The position numbers and the translations under genes were made by a program. Source: a virus. Taken from it: DNA of 38,389 nt. This document shows, piece by piece, positions 1-8,602 of the stretch. The DNA is taken from positions 1 through 38,389 of IMG/VR virus record IMGVR_UViG_3300035703_000205; one strand, given 5' to 3'. Within the stretch, counting starts at the first letter, position 1, and each line of letters opens with the position of its first letter. Under the pieces are notes generated by a model. That model worked only from the letters and a program-made list of their open reading frames with translations, was not told the origin of the DNA and did no database searches.

Positions 1-2473
1 AGGTGAACGGGTCATCTGTGCCAGATCTGCGAAAGCGCGCTTGAAAGAACGCGGTTCTGGTGACTGTCCCATCTGATGGGTTGGATGTTTTGCCAGCCTG
101 CACATAAAGGAAGATCGACGGCACGATCGCGCCGCTCGAAGTGACTTGCAGCGCGGCTTCGTCCGACACGACGTTCGAAATAAACGGGCGGGGCGGGCCC
201 GTGAATGATGCAGAAACTGGATCCGATAGGATGGTCGTGTAGTCTGGGATCGTCGTTGCGGCGTTGTAAATCGCGGGCGAGTAGGGCACGCAGGTCACAG
301 CCGCCGCGAGGTCGTCGAGGTATTCAATGCCCGCGATCAGAACTTCGAGGCTTTCAAGGTTCTGCTCCCCGAACTGGAACAGATCGCCGGTGTTGACATC
401 AGACCCGCCGCTCGTCGCCTCGACAGTGTCGCTGGTCACAGTCGTGCCAGATGACGCGACTGTCAGCGCGCGGGTCGTGCCCGTCGCGGTTTCGCGGATC
501 CGCAGGGTGTAGGCCTTGCCAGCTTCTCGCGTGACCGGCTCGTCCAGAACGATCGTATTCGTGGCGCGTGATACGACGCGCCCCGACATCTGGCCTATCC
601 CCGGCACATCGTGCGTCAAGCGGCACAGATCGCCGCGCATCGCGACCAGATGCTCGATGTCGAGTTCGAATGTGAAGACCTCCGGCCGAAGGCGCGCCGA
701 TGCGATGTAGTGTCGGCCCAGCTTGTAGACGTTGGCCGGGTTTGTCTGGCCGGGAAGATCAATCAGCTGGAAGGTTGTCGCGTTCGCGGCATTAAAGCCG
801 TCGTCATAGACGACGCGTTCGTCCTCGCGATAGCCTTTGTTCTTGTTAAAGAACCGGATCCGCAGCGCATCCGGGATTTCGTTGTATATGATCTGCCCGG
901 CAAAATTGCGGGTGTTGCGCGGCGTGAAGTGCTGGATGACTGTCGAGCGCGGTTTCTCAATGATCACTGTCCATTTGTCATCGACATATGCGGGGCTGGC
1001 TTTGCCCGCGTTCGCAACGTCTTGCAGCAGATCGCGCACCGACAGTTGGAAGTCGATCACCTGATCGAAAGCAAAGCCGTTTGTTTCGCAGAACTCATAC
1101 CACGCGCCCAATTCGTCATTGTTGATATTCGCGTTCGTGACCGGCTTCTTGTTCGGCGCGCCCTTGAGCACGTAGCGGAAGATCGCGGCAGGGTTCGATG
1201 TCGCGCTCGTTGCCGTTGTCCAAGCGGAGCCGTTCCATGTCGGGATCTTGAGCGATACCAGCGCATTTAGCTGATCCACCACGCCGTTGAGTTGGTCTGT
1301 CGCTTTGATCCGAAACGCGCTTTTCGCGATGCCCGATAAGAGCACGGGTTCGGATCGCGTATTGAACGACCGCAGATCCGTCCAGATGCAGCTATCGTTG
1401 ATCTTTGGACTGGTCGATTGCGCGACTGTCCGCCTGATCCGAACCTCGTATTGCCCAGAGGTGAGCCCGCGTTGGCGCTGTGACACGCGCTTCACCTGAG
1501 CGGTGTCATCTGTGTAGGTCTGGTCGAACCAAGCTGTAAATGATCCCGCGCCGACAAGTCGATACTGCCCAATAATGCGCGCGGAAGTATTCACACGCTG
1601 GCCTTTGTCGTTCTGTTTGAACAGCCCGGCGGGGAATGTGAATGTCACGCCGATCTCCGTCGTGGCGCGCGGCGTCGTGCGTTCGACAAAGCTGGTCGTC
1701 AGCTTGATAGATAGATCTTCTTGGCTGGCATCCGCTGGATAGAGATCAAGCTGGGTCGCGCTGCCGTTAAAATCGTGTTCGGTTTCGACCTCTGCGTAAT
1801 CGCCTATCGGCGTGTTGCCGATCCTGATGTCAGAAACGGAGACAGGGCCATAGCCCCAGATCAGCACAAAGCGCAAATACTGTGCATTGCCGACGATCTC
1901 TGTGTAAGGGGTCGCGCCATAGGGAGGAACCATGCGGTGCGTGCCCAGCACGACCGGCACAGTCTGAAATGGTGTTATGCCGTTGCGCGCCGAGCTAATC
2001 CCATAAGTTGGGCTTTCGCTGCGGTTCTGGGTCTGACGCGGGCCGATCAGGGCTGACGCTGCGTAGGTGATAGCCATAGAGATCGCCGCGCCCACGACTG
2101 CTGCCCCAAATGCCCCAAATGTGACGCCAAGCGCAGTGCCCAGCGCGGTGGTGAGCGTTGGCGCGGCTACGGTGCCGAGGATTGAGATCAGCGTGACGGG
2201 ATCCTGTGGCACGATGCGCAGATATACTGAAGCGCCAGATTTCGGGCGGATCTTTGCCCACAGGTCTGGCTCGATATAATCGCCGCCGATAAACGCGCTG
2301 ATGTGGTCGCGGTCGAGTTCATCAGGAACTAGCGCCGCGATCAAATCCGCGAGCGTGCCGACGGGTGCGACGCGCACAATCAGGCGATCGCCCTGCGATA
2401 GCGGGCTCAGAACGAGCGTAATCTCAATATATTCTGCGAGCGCACTCTGTTTTGGGTGGGTGAGATCATTCAA
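1..2473 (-). CDS. Tail tip / host-specificity protein J, N-terminal part (continues at 38389)
   Basis: Central tail-tip protein that forms the baseplate hub and contacts the host receptor. I translated this strand by hand and the frame stays open from a stop above 2485 down to base 1. It resumes at 38389 with the split codon TGC, giving a predicted 1223-residue protein. The only plausible start is TTG at 2473, with GGAG nine bases upstream; it overlaps the end of the NlpC/P60 gene, as is usual for the K-I-J block. A long hydrophobic Ala/Gly/Thr/Val stretch at about residues 90-140 matches the membrane-insertion region of J proteins. The junction reads ...DDPFT-C-PYVELF..., consistent with a fibronectin-like region. 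The family is clear; the start codon is less certain. Confidence 0.85.
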   Translation of the reverse strand, partial: MNDLTHPKQSALAEYIEITLVLSPLSQGDRLIVRVAPVGTLADLIAALVPDELDRDHISAFIGGDYIEPDLWAKIRPKSGASVYLRIVPQDPVTLISILGTVAAPTLTTALGTALGVTFGAFGAAVVGAAISMAITYAASALIGPRQTQNRSESPTYGISSARNGITPFQTVPVVLGTHRMVPPYGATPYTEIVGNAQYLRFVLIWGYGPVSVSDIRIGNTPIGDYAEVETEHDFNGSATQLDLYPADASQEDLSIKLTTSFVERTTPRATTEIGVTFTFPAGLFKQNDKGQRVNTSARIIGQYRLVGAGSFTAWFDQTYTDDTAQVKRVSQRQRGLTSGQYEVRIRRTVAQSTSPKINDSCIWTDLRSFNTRSEPVLLSGIAKSAFRIKATDQLNGVVDQLNALVSLKIPTWNGSAWTTATSATSNPAAIFRYVLKGAPNKKPVTNANINNDELGAWYEFCETNGFAFDQVIDFQLSVRDLLQDVANAGKASPAYVDDKWTVIIEKPRSTVIQHFTPRNTRNFAGQIIYNEIPDALRIRFFNKNKGYREDERVVYDDGFNAANATTFQLIDLPGQTNPANVYKLGRHYIASARLRPEVFTFELDIEHLVAMRGDLCRLTHDVPGIGQMSGRVVSRATNTIVLDEPVTREAGKAYTLRIRETATGTTRALTVASSGTTVTSDTVEATSGGSDVNTGDLFQFGEQNLESLEVLIAGIEYLDDLAAAVTCVPYSPAIYNAATTIPDYTTILSDPVSASFTGPPRPFISNVVSDEAALQVTSSGAIVPSIFLYVQAGKTSNPSDGTVTRTAFFQARFRRSGTDDPFT

Positions 2474-2903
2474 GGCGATATGCTCCGATCACGCGCTGCA
2501 AGAACCGACTATCGCCTCTATAGCGCGAAACACAGGATCCGATAACCTCTTCTGCGTGGAGCACAAAACCCGGCTCCGTCACAATCCCGCAATGCGTCGC
2601 GCGCCGCTTGCCCTTATAGAACCCCCACATATGCAAAACATCACCAGCGCGCACATCCGATAGATCGACCTGCACGCCGGTCGCGGCAAAATCCGCGAAT
2701 GAGCCCATGCCGCGCTCGATCTGGCTTTCCATCTCGTCATGGCGCGGTAGTTTGATCTTATAGACTTCTTTGTAAACCAAGCAGACAAGCCCCCAGCACG
2801 ACGCGCCTTCGCGCGTTGTCCCGTTCCATTTGAACGGGATCCCGACATAATTGTTCCACCAGTTAGAAGATGCCGGGGAAAGTAGACGGCGAGAAGGTTG
2901 CAC
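2466..2903 (-). CDS. NlpC/P60-type tail-tip peptidase (lambda K-like)
   Basis: Cysteine peptidase of the tail tip, expected to cut peptidoglycan peptides during DNA entry. The catalytic cysteine is in ASCWGLV (residue 36) and the histidine in ATHCGIV (about residue 103), the usual Cys...His arrangement. At 145 residues it is about the normal size for the single-domain phage form. The only good start is GTG at 2903, with GGAG ten bases upstream, overlapping the DUF1833 gene by about 40 bases. It lies between DUF1833 (L-like) and J, the standard order L-K-J. No lambda I-like gene is seen. Confidence 0.88.
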   Translation of the reverse strand: MQPSRRLLSPASSNWWNNYVGIPFKWNGTTREGASCWGLVCLVYKEVYKIKLPRHDEMESQIERGMGSFADFAATGVQVDLSDVRAGDVLHMWGFYKGKRRATHCGIVTEPGFVLHAEEVIGSCVSRYRGDSRFLQRVIGAYRLE

Positions 2904-3339
2904 TTGGGAAGGGCTCCGTGAGAAAATTGTCGATCGTGAGGTCGATGTTCATCGCGTCTGCGTTATAGCTGACCGACGCCGCGACCAGCCCCGACACGCT
3001 CTGCAAAATGACGTCTGGCGCGCTGGCATCAATGACTTCGAGTTTGAATGCGGGCCGCTCGCGCTGCCCGGCGAGCGTGCGTAGGATGTTGAGTTCGGTC
3101 GTGACATGCGACAGCGTGAGGCGCGCCCGCACTTGCAGTTCTGGGCTGTCTGGCGGGAGCGTCACGGCGAACGGAAAGGCGATATAGGTGTTTCCGCCGG
3201 ATGTGATGTTCTCTGTGTTGTTGACCAGATAAAACGTGTCCAGATCGCTGTGCGTGATCTCAAGCAGCACCAGAAACGCACGCGTCGTCGTCTGCGAGTT
3301 CACGGCGGTGATAACAGCGGTGGGAAGGGTGCGCGCCAT
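2863..3339 (-). CDS. DUF1833 minor tail protein (lambda L-like position)
   Basis: 158-residue tail-tip protein of the DUF1833 family. The diagnostic features are LLEITHSDLDTFYLVNN near the start, LPPDSPE in the middle and a FPSATFSPSTFPGIF ending. Family members sit between the tape measure and the NlpC/P60 peptidase in lambda-like tails and probably form part of the tip. The start is ATG at 3339, overlapping the TAA of the upstream gene as TAATG, with GGAGG about eight bases upstream. An upstream in-frame start would add 12 residues without a better ribosome site. The biochemical role is unknown. Confidence 0.82.
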   Translation of the reverse strand: MARTLPTAVITAVNSQTTTRAFLVLLEITHSDLDTFYLVNNTENITSGGNTYIAFPFAVTLPPDSPELQVRARLTLSHVTTELNILRTLAGQRERPAFKLEVIDASAPDVILQSVSGLVAASVSYNADAMNIDLTIDNFLTEPFPSATFSPSTFPGIF

Positions 3340-3704
3340 TACGGGAGCACCTCCAGCACGATTTCGATGCGCCACTGCCCAGTGCCTGCCGTGCCCCCGC
3401 CAGCGACGGCAGAGAGGGCAGGCGGCGACACAAAGCGCGCTGAGATGGTCGAGAAATCCGCAGGGTCGATGAAATCGAATGCGTCCGTGCCTTCTGAGAT
3501 TGTCGTCTTGTAGAACGTGTCAAACGTCGCGCGCTGCGTGCCCGTCAGCAGCATTGTGCCCGACAGAAAGCGTGAGGTCGCGGTGAACCGCTTGCGCTGC
3601 TTATAGGGGCCGGTTTCGGTCTGCGAGCGGATGAAGCCCTGCTGCCGCGTGTCCTGCACGCCGACTTCAAAATATTCTGGAAGTGATCCCGGCCACGTTG
3701 GCAT
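3339..3704 (-). CDS. Minor tail protein (lambda M-like position)
   Basis: 121-residue protein placed directly after the tape measure and before DUF1833, the position of lambda M or distal-tail proteins. It opens with MPTWPGSLPEYFEVG and contains an aromatic/basic central stretch (GPYKQRKRFTA) and a Gly/Ala loop near the C-terminus; it looks beta-rich and soluble with no signal or membrane segment. The stop of the tape-measure gene's reading frame is four bases away and the downstream gene overlaps it, so it is translated as part of the tail operon. The assignment rests mainly on position and size. Confidence 0.65.
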   Translation of the reverse strand: MPTWPGSLPEYFEVGVQDTRQQGFIRSQTETGPYKQRKRFTATSRFLSGTMLLTGTQRATFDTFYKTTISEGTDAFDFIDPADFSTISARFVSPPALSAVAGGGTAGTGQWRIEIVLEVLP

Positions 3705-3707
3705 GGT

Positions 3708-5753
3708 CTAGCCCCTCTGCTGCAAGCGGCCGCCGAGCCCAAACGTCGTGCGGATCGCGCGATAGCTGGGCCCGCCCGAGGTGATGTCCTGCGCGATGGC
3801 GCGGCCGATCTCGACGATGATGTTCCCCGCGCTGTCCGACGACGCCGTGGCGTCCTGCCCGCTGTAATTGTTGATGATGACATTCGGCGCGCTGTTGCCG
3901 TTCGCTGCGGACACGCCCAGCTTGCCATCCGCGCCGCGCGCCAGCGGCATGATCGCCTCCGGCCCTGCTTCGCCCATCAGCCCGATGCCGTTTGCGAACG
4001 GGAAGATCGTAGGCCCGCCGACGACGCCGCCGTTTGCAAAGGCGGTGACGCCCGCGCTGTTAAACACGCGCCCGTCCGCCGCGAATATCCCCGCGATCCC
4101 AGCCGCGATAGGCTTGGAGAACTGCTGCGCGAATAGATCCTGCGCGACTTGCGCAAGCACGTTTGAAGCAAAGTCGAGCAACGCCTCTCCGAGCGTCTTT
4201 GTCCCGTCTAACACCGAAGCGAACGCGCTGTTGAGCTCGCTCTCGATCGTGCCCGCGACGCCTTCAACCACTTTTTGGAATGGGTCAAAGGTTTCGGTCA
4301 GCTTTGCCACCTCTTGATCGACTTTTGCCGCCGCCGTTCCGCTGCTGCGCATAGTATCGTTAAATGATGCAAGCGCGGCCTGAGCTTCAGCGGTTGCCAC
4401 AGCATTGTCGATAGTCTCCTGCCGCAGAGTTTCAAATTGCATCCGCAGGATCCTGTCCTGCGATCCCCGCATAGCGCCTGCGGATTGATTAAACTGTTCC
4501 GCAGCCAGCGCACCGGCTTGCCCTACTGGGTCGCCCGCAAATTGCAGCCTGATTTCCGCTTCGCGGCGCGCTTGCGATGCGTTCGCTGCCATCGCGATGG
4601 CGTTTGATGCTGCGCGGCCCATTTCGTCGGCCAAGGCGGTGGCGTTAGACGTCGCAGCGCTGATGTTGTTCGCAGCCGCCCCTGCGTTGTCAGCCAGATC
4701 TAGCCCGGCCAGTGCGGCATTGATCATTTGCTGGGTAAGCTCGCGCTGCGCCTCCGTCATGTTTTCCGTGCCACCGGTGATCTCAAGCATCAGCCGTTTG
4801 ACTTCAGCAAGTGCAACCACCTGTTCGTCGACAGTCAACGCGGTTTGCAGATCTGCGAGAGCGGCAGAGAACGTGATCGCTTCTTCTTGCGTCGCGCCCA
4901 GCGCCTCTTTGACGCTTTCAATTCCCTTCCGGTATCCAGCCAACTGATCAATCTGAACTTGTAAGCTCCCGATACTGTTAGAGAGCATACCAGCCTGCTC
5001 GCCGCTGGCTGTCTCTGCTTGCTTCTGAAGATCCGCCATCTGCGCCCGCAGGGCTTCGACTTTTTCCCCCGTGGCGATTAGTTGTTCACCGGTCTGGCCT
5101 TCAAAATCACCAAATGCGCTGACAAGCGCTTCAGAAGACGCCGCGAGCGCGTCTAGTGCGTCCAGCTTGGCAAGTTCTTGGTTGATCTGTAGAAGCTCGC
5201 GCGCCTTGCCTGATGCTGCGCCATATTGTGCAATTAGCTTATCGGTTGGCGAAGCAGCGGCGGCGGATGCTGAAGCATAGGCGTCAACAGCATCAGTGAG
5301 GTCATCCATCGCCTTAGTGAGCGCCTCAGCGCCGTCCGCAGCGCCGAGAATAGAAGGCGCGAAGGTCAGAAGCGCACCGACTGCAACGCCGATGACTGCG
5401 CCGAGCGGCCCGAACCCGCCCAGCATTTGCGGGAGTTGCTGACCGAGAGCGCGGGATGCTGGAACGCCCATCTCCATCTGAACGATAAGGTCAGAAAGCT
5501 GAAAGCTGGTGTTTTGGATGCGAGACGAGTTGTTGTTAAACGCAGCACCGATGCGATCCATCGCGCCCGGGAGCGGGCGCGCCGTTGCTGCGACCTTAGA
5601 TTGCGCGGCAGAGGTCGCGTTAAGCTGGTTCTCTAGGGTGTCGGCTGCGCCCGCAGCGCCCTTTGCCGCGCTGCTGAACTGGCCGAGTTGCTGCGCAGAT
5701 TGCGCAGCGCCTTTGGTCTGAACTTCGACGCCAAGCGTTACTATGTCTGCCAC
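3708..5753 (-). CDS. Tail tape measure protein
   Basis: 681-residue tape measure, which sets tail length and is ejected ahead of DNA. It shows the usual parts: Ala/Gln-rich helical N-terminus with coiled-coil character, a hydrophobic segment near residue 120 (LLTFAPSILG), long Ala-rich helices, and a C-terminal Gly-rich domain with FANGGVVGGPTIF and GLMGEAGPEAIMPL, the signature of lambda H-type proteins. I chose GTG at 5753 (MADIVTLGVEVQTKG) because AGAGGG lies about seven bases upstream; the longer frame to 5777 has no ribosome site. It overlaps the end of the frameshifted chaperone gene by 13 bases. The length suggests a tail near 100 nm by the common 1.5 Å per residue rule. Confidence 0.93.
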   Translation of the reverse strand: MADIVTLGVEVQTKGAAQSAQQLGQFSSAAKGAAGAADTLENQLNATSAAQSKVAATARPLPGAMDRIGAAFNNNSSRIQNTSFQLSDLIVQMEMGVPASRALGQQLPQMLGGFGPLGAVIGVAVGALLTFAPSILGAADGAEALTKAMDDLTDAVDAYASASAAAASPTDKLIAQYGAASGKARELLQINQELAKLDALDALAASSEALVSAFGDFEGQTGEQLIATGEKVEALRAQMADLQKQAETASGEQAGMLSNSIGSLQVQIDQLAGYRKGIESVKEALGATQEEAITFSAALADLQTALTVDEQVVALAEVKRLMLEITGGTENMTEAQRELTQQMINAALAGLDLADNAGAAANNISAATSNATALADEMGRAASNAIAMAANASQARREAEIRLQFAGDPVGQAGALAAEQFNQSAGAMRGSQDRILRMQFETLRQETIDNAVATAEAQAALASFNDTMRSSGTAAAKVDQEVAKLTETFDPFQKVVEGVAGTIESELNSAFASVLDGTKTLGEALLDFASNVLAQVAQDLFAQQFSKPIAAGIAGIFAADGRVFNSAGVTAFANGGVVGGPTIFPFANGIGLMGEAGPEAIMPLARGADGKLGVSAANGNSAPNVIINNYSGQDATASSDSAGNIIVEIGRAIAQDITSGGPSYRAIRTTFGLGGRLQQRG

Positions 5754-6432
5754 TTCTTCGCCCTCTCTGCGTGCCACAAGCCATCGAGTTCTGCGATCGC
5801 GTCGACTTCTAGGGGCGTGAAGATCCGCCCGGTGAGCTTACTATATGCTAACACCTCCGAAAATGCTATGGGCGCGTCGGCCTGCCGAGACCGATGCAGG
5901 CGGAGGAACACAGACCAGAACTCGCCCATTGTTGGCGGCAGGGGCGTGATGTTTAGTTCGTGCGGGCGAATCCCCGTCGCCTTCTCGACCTGTTCGTAAT
6001 GCTCGCGCAGCGAGATGCCGTCTTTATCCCGTTGTGCGAGCCGAAAGACCCCCTCAGCGTGCTTTATTAGCTCGCCGAGGGCTCCTCGAAAAAATTGGCG
6101 CGGATCGACGCCGCCGTGAAGATGTCATCGCGCAGCCACGACGGAAACTTAGCATAGACCTCCGGGGCGTCTTCCACGCGCGGGCGATCTTTGCCTGCGG
6201 TGATGTCCCAGCGCGCCGTGATCCGCCCGAGGAACGCGACCAGCTTTTGCGTTTGGTCTTCGATCCCGAGGCGCGCCACTTCTGCCAGCGCGTTGCGGTA
6301 TTGCGGCGTGTCCGCGCCATAGATCTCGATCCATTGCGGCGACCCGTCTTTGTTCAAGACGGGCTCCTTTTTGATCGGGTGCAAAACCGCGTAGGTGTAG
6401 GTTTCGCGAAGCGTGAGGTCGTAGAGATCCAT
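5741..6432 (-). CDS. Tail assembly chaperone gpG-GT fusion made by -1 frameshift
   Basis: Long form of the tail chaperone that loads tail-tube subunits onto the tape measure. The short-form frame runs to TAA at 6067, but the -1 frame is open from the slippery T-TTT-TTC at 6094-6088 down to 5741. Reading through gives about 230 residues: 115 shared, then RGALGELIKHAEGVF... to ...AKKWQT. An ORF seen alone at 5929-5741 (MGEFWSVFL...) is just the tail of this product. Lambda G/GT and nearly all long-tailed phages use the same device immediately before the tape measure. I see no strong downstream pseudoknot by eye. Confidence 0.85.
6067..6432 (-). CDS. Tail assembly chaperone, short form (gpG-like)
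   Basis: 121-residue protein, the unshifted product of the chaperone gene. It starts at ATG 6432 (MDLYDLTLRETYTY) with AGGG upstream; a longer in-frame extension to 6501 runs back into the tail tube gene and has no ribosome site. It is mostly helical and mildly acidic at the C-terminus (FFEEPSAS). Position between tail tube and tape measure, and the frameshift site near its 3' end, identify it; sequence alone would not. Confidence 0.82.
   Translation of the reverse strand: MDLYDLTLRETYTYAVLHPIKKEPVLNKDGSPQWIEIYGADTPQYRNALAEVARLGIEDQTQKLVAFLGRITARWDITAGKDRPRVEDAPEVYAKFPSWLRDDIFTAASIRANFFEEPSAS
6088..6094 (-). promoter_or_regulatory. Programmed -1 frameshift site T TTT TTC
   Basis: On the minus strand the zero-frame codons AAT TTT TTC contain the heptamer T-TTT-TTC, a perfect X-XXY-YYZ slippery site. 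Both tRNAs can re-pair after slipping back one base (TTT TTT). The zero frame stops 21 bases beyond, while the -1 frame stays open for another 115 codons. Confidence 0.85.
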
Positions 6433-6442
6433 CAGTTTCCCT

Positions 6443-7354
6443 TTATGATGTCGTGCGGGTGATGCGCAGCTGCGTGCCCGTCGAACTGTCGCGCAGCGCA
6501 ACGAACGGGATGGTGATCAGGCGCGATGTTGGGCCGGCAACAGGAACAGCCGCGCCGTTGATCTTGATGCGCGGCATCAGCAGCGTGTAGTTTAGGCCTG
6601 CCACGCGGTCGTCCAGCACGATCGAAAGCGAGCTTTCGGTCTCGTTCAAGAACTTGGTGATCAGCGCCGCGTCTTGGTAGAACACAGTCATCGTGCCTTC
6701 TAGGTTCGACATCCCAAATTCCATTTGAGGAGTGGTCGTCGATCCGAGCGCGAATGCGGGGTTCAAGTTGTTGTTGAGCGTGAAATCGATTGAATTGACG
6801 TAGGCAATGGTGGATCCGCCTTCGCTGATCGCGCCGGAAAAACTGTCGAATGGTTCGTTGCCGGAGGCTGCGGTCAAGCTCGCATCGAGCGGGCTTGTGC
6901 CCTGCGTCATGTTTTTGCCGATGATCCCGAATGTCGCTGTCGTCATCTGGTTAGGCGCGATCGAGATCTGCATCGTGTTGACCATGCAGCCAGTGAAGCC
7001 GCGGTATTGCGTGATGTCCAGCGCGCCATCTTCGATCGTAAACGACTTCACAGTCGTTCCGGTGTTCAGCACATTGGTCGAAAACGCGCCAAACATCACG
7101 CCTTCAAGCAGCCAATCATAATCAGCCGGGCGCATCTCGACGACAATATCGCCAGCGACAGTGCGCTGCCCGTGGCGATCAACGCGTGGCATACGATCCG
7201 GCGTGATCTCTGCCGACTGCACGCGCGTCTTCGACAGATCGATGGAATGCGTGTTAAATGGGATTGCCGCCATCGCGGGCGTCGCGGGCGTCGTGCCGTA
7301 AGTGCTTTCCGCCACATAGGCGAGCTGTGTTCTAGAACCCTGTGCAAATGGCAT
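6443..7354 (-). CDS. Major tail tube protein
   Basis: 303-residue tail tube subunit. It opens MPFAQGSRTQLAYVAESTYG and has the alternating beta-strand pattern, Thr/Gly-rich loops and late ITIPFVALRDS segment seen in siphophage tube proteins. It precedes the chaperone pair and follows the tail terminator gene, the standard order. The start at ATG 7354 has GGAGGG upstream. The length is on the long side for a one-domain tube, so an added Ig-like surface domain is possible, but I cannot point to one with confidence. Confidence 0.87.
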   Translation of the reverse strand: MPFAQGSRTQLAYVAESTYGTTPATPAMAAIPFNTHSIDLSKTRVQSAEITPDRMPRVDRHGQRTVAGDIVVEMRPADYDWLLEGVMFGAFSTNVLNTGTTVKSFTIEDGALDITQYRGFTGCMVNTMQISIAPNQMTTATFGIIGKNMTQGTSPLDASLTAASGNEPFDSFSGAISEGGSTIAYVNSIDFTLNNNLNPAFALGSTTTPQMEFGMSNLEGTMTVFYQDAALITKFLNETESSLSIVLDDRVAGLNYTLLMPRIKINGAAVPVAGPTSRLITIPFVALRDSSTGTQLRITRTTS

Positions 7355-7369
7355 TTGTGCGCCCTCCTT

Positions 7370-7789
7370 TTATGAGCTGGTGTAGGTGTACCATGAAATC
7401 GAGACAGTGACGATATACCACGGCGTATCGAGCACGGCGACGCCGCGCTCTGCGTAATTGAACCGCACAGTAACGCCGCCTGATGTCAATCCGGTGTCGA
7501 CTGTGAAAGATGCGCGAATAGCGTCTGCCAGCGCGTCAGCGGCAGCTGGGCCTGCGCCTTCTGGCAAGTGCGCGGTGACTAGGAAACTGCCATCGTGCCG
7601 GATCTGCGGGCTGGGCCCGCGCACGGCTGGGCGGCTCGTCACGGGCACAAGCGCCATGCGAACCCACGCGGTGTTGGTCGTTGGGGTGAACCGCACGTTC
7701 TCCCATGCGCGATTGCTCGATGACGGGATCCCCGAAACATTGGCGATCTGCTGCTCAAGCGCCGCGCGGATGTCCTGCATCACTGTCAT
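7370..7789 (-). CDS. Tail terminator protein (DUF4128-like)
   Basis: 139-residue protein expected to cap the tail tube at the head-proximal end and to join tail and head. It starts MTVMQDIRAALEQQI, has a central VRMALVP strand and ends in an aromatic strand (TPWYIVTVSISWYTYTSS), which fits the DUF4128/lambda U-like fold. It overlaps the preceding gp10-like gene by four bases (ATGA type), and lies just before the tail tube gene. Family call from pattern and position. Confidence 0.75.
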   Translation of the reverse strand: MTVMQDIRAALEQQIANVSGIPSSSNRAWENVRFTPTTNTAWVRMALVPVTSRPAVRGPSPQIRHDGSFLVTAHLPEGAGPAAADALADAIRASFTVDTGLTSGGVTVRFNYAERGVAVLDTPWYIVTVSISWYTYTSS

Positions 7790-8223
7790 GGGATCCCCGT
7801 CGCTTTGATGTTCCGGATCTCGATCACGACGTCTGCGGCGATTGCGGAGGCGCGCGCGAGCACCTTTGCAAGAAACTGGGTGCGCGCCTCAACAAAGATC
7901 GCATAGTTCGCGCCGTTCAGTAGGTAAAGTGATCCGTCAAGGCTGGCCAGCGCGCCAGCCTGCCCAGAGAGGCGCGCAAGCGTTGCCCCCGGCGCGCCTG
8001 CGGTGATCTCGCCCTGCCCAGCGCCGGGCGCCCCTGTGAGTGTAGAGGAGAGAAACCACGACGCACGGAGCCGCCCGGTCTTCACCGGCGTGCCGCGCAC
8101 GACCTCAAGCGCGAGCCGGTTTGCAAATTCGTTCCGCGCTTGCGCGACTGTCGCCCCTGCATCAGCGGCGAGCTTGTCGAGGTCGACTGTGATTTGCTGG
8201 AGGATCTGCCCCTGCGCCATCAT
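7786..8223 (-). CDS. HK97 gp10-like tail completion / neck protein
   Basis: 145-residue neck protein. The hallmark is the segment ...EVVRGTPVKTGRLRASWFLS..., matching the TPVxTGxLRxS motif of the HK97 gp10 family, which helps join tail to head. Two adjacent ATG codons (8223 and 8220) overlap the stop of the upstream gene; either may be used. It is followed by the tail terminator with a four-base overlap, as in HK97-like neck operons. Confidence 0.85.
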   Translation of the reverse strand: MMAQGQILQQITVDLDKLAADAGATVAQARNEFANRLALEVVRGTPVKTGRLRASWFLSSTLTGAPGAGQGEITAGAPGATLARLSGQAGALASLDGSLYLLNGANYAIFVEARTQFLAKVLARASAIAADVVIEIRNIKATGIP

Positions 8224-8597
8224 TCCCTCGCTTGGCAGATATAGGCGAGGATCGACGCGCCGCTCTTAATCGTCTGGACGGAGACGACCCGCACCGCATC
8301 GCCTTCGCCGCGCAGTTCGTCATCGATCTGCGGGGTTTTGGTCAGCGCCGTGCCGTTATAGGTCGCGGCCATGACTGCCTTGCGGTCGCCACGCTGCACA
8401 AGCGTGCCGTCGATGTCACGCGAATTATAGTTGAGGAAGACGACGCGCGCCGTTTCGTCAGCGTTAGATCCGCCCGTGACAGCGCCGGTTGACGGGCTGT
8501 AGGATCCGCCGTTGTTCGGGCGGCGAAACGTCAGATTGTAGCCGTGCTCCCGGAGGAGCGCGACGACATCCCGTTGCATCTCCGCCCCGGTTGCCAT
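8220..8597 (-). CDS. Head closure / head-tail stopper protein
   Basis: 125-residue small beta-rich protein in the slot of lambda FII or SPP1 gp16, which closes the capsid after packaging. Features are a helical N-terminus (AEMQRDVVALLREHG), a FRRPNNGGSYSP loop, and C-terminal strands with DAVRVVSVQTIKSGA. It starts at ATG 8597, five bases after the adaptor gene, and overlaps the gp10-like gene. Assigned chiefly from neck-gene order. Confidence 0.7.
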   Translation of the reverse strand: MATGAEMQRDVVALLREHGYNLTFRRPNNGGSYSPSTGAVTGGSNADETARVVFLNYNSRDIDGTLVQRGDRKAVMAATYNGTALTKTPQIDDELRGEGDAVRVVSVQTIKSGASILAYICQARE

Positions 8598-8602
8598 TGC
8601 GT

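Noticed and set aside
611-1270. Plus-strand ORF of 219 codons
   Set aside because: Shadow of the J gene on the other strand: Arg/Val-rich, no ribosome site, no recognisable motif.
5741-5929. Independent 62-codon gene
   Set aside because: The frame is open upstream to the slippery site; it is the C-terminus of the frameshifted tail chaperone.
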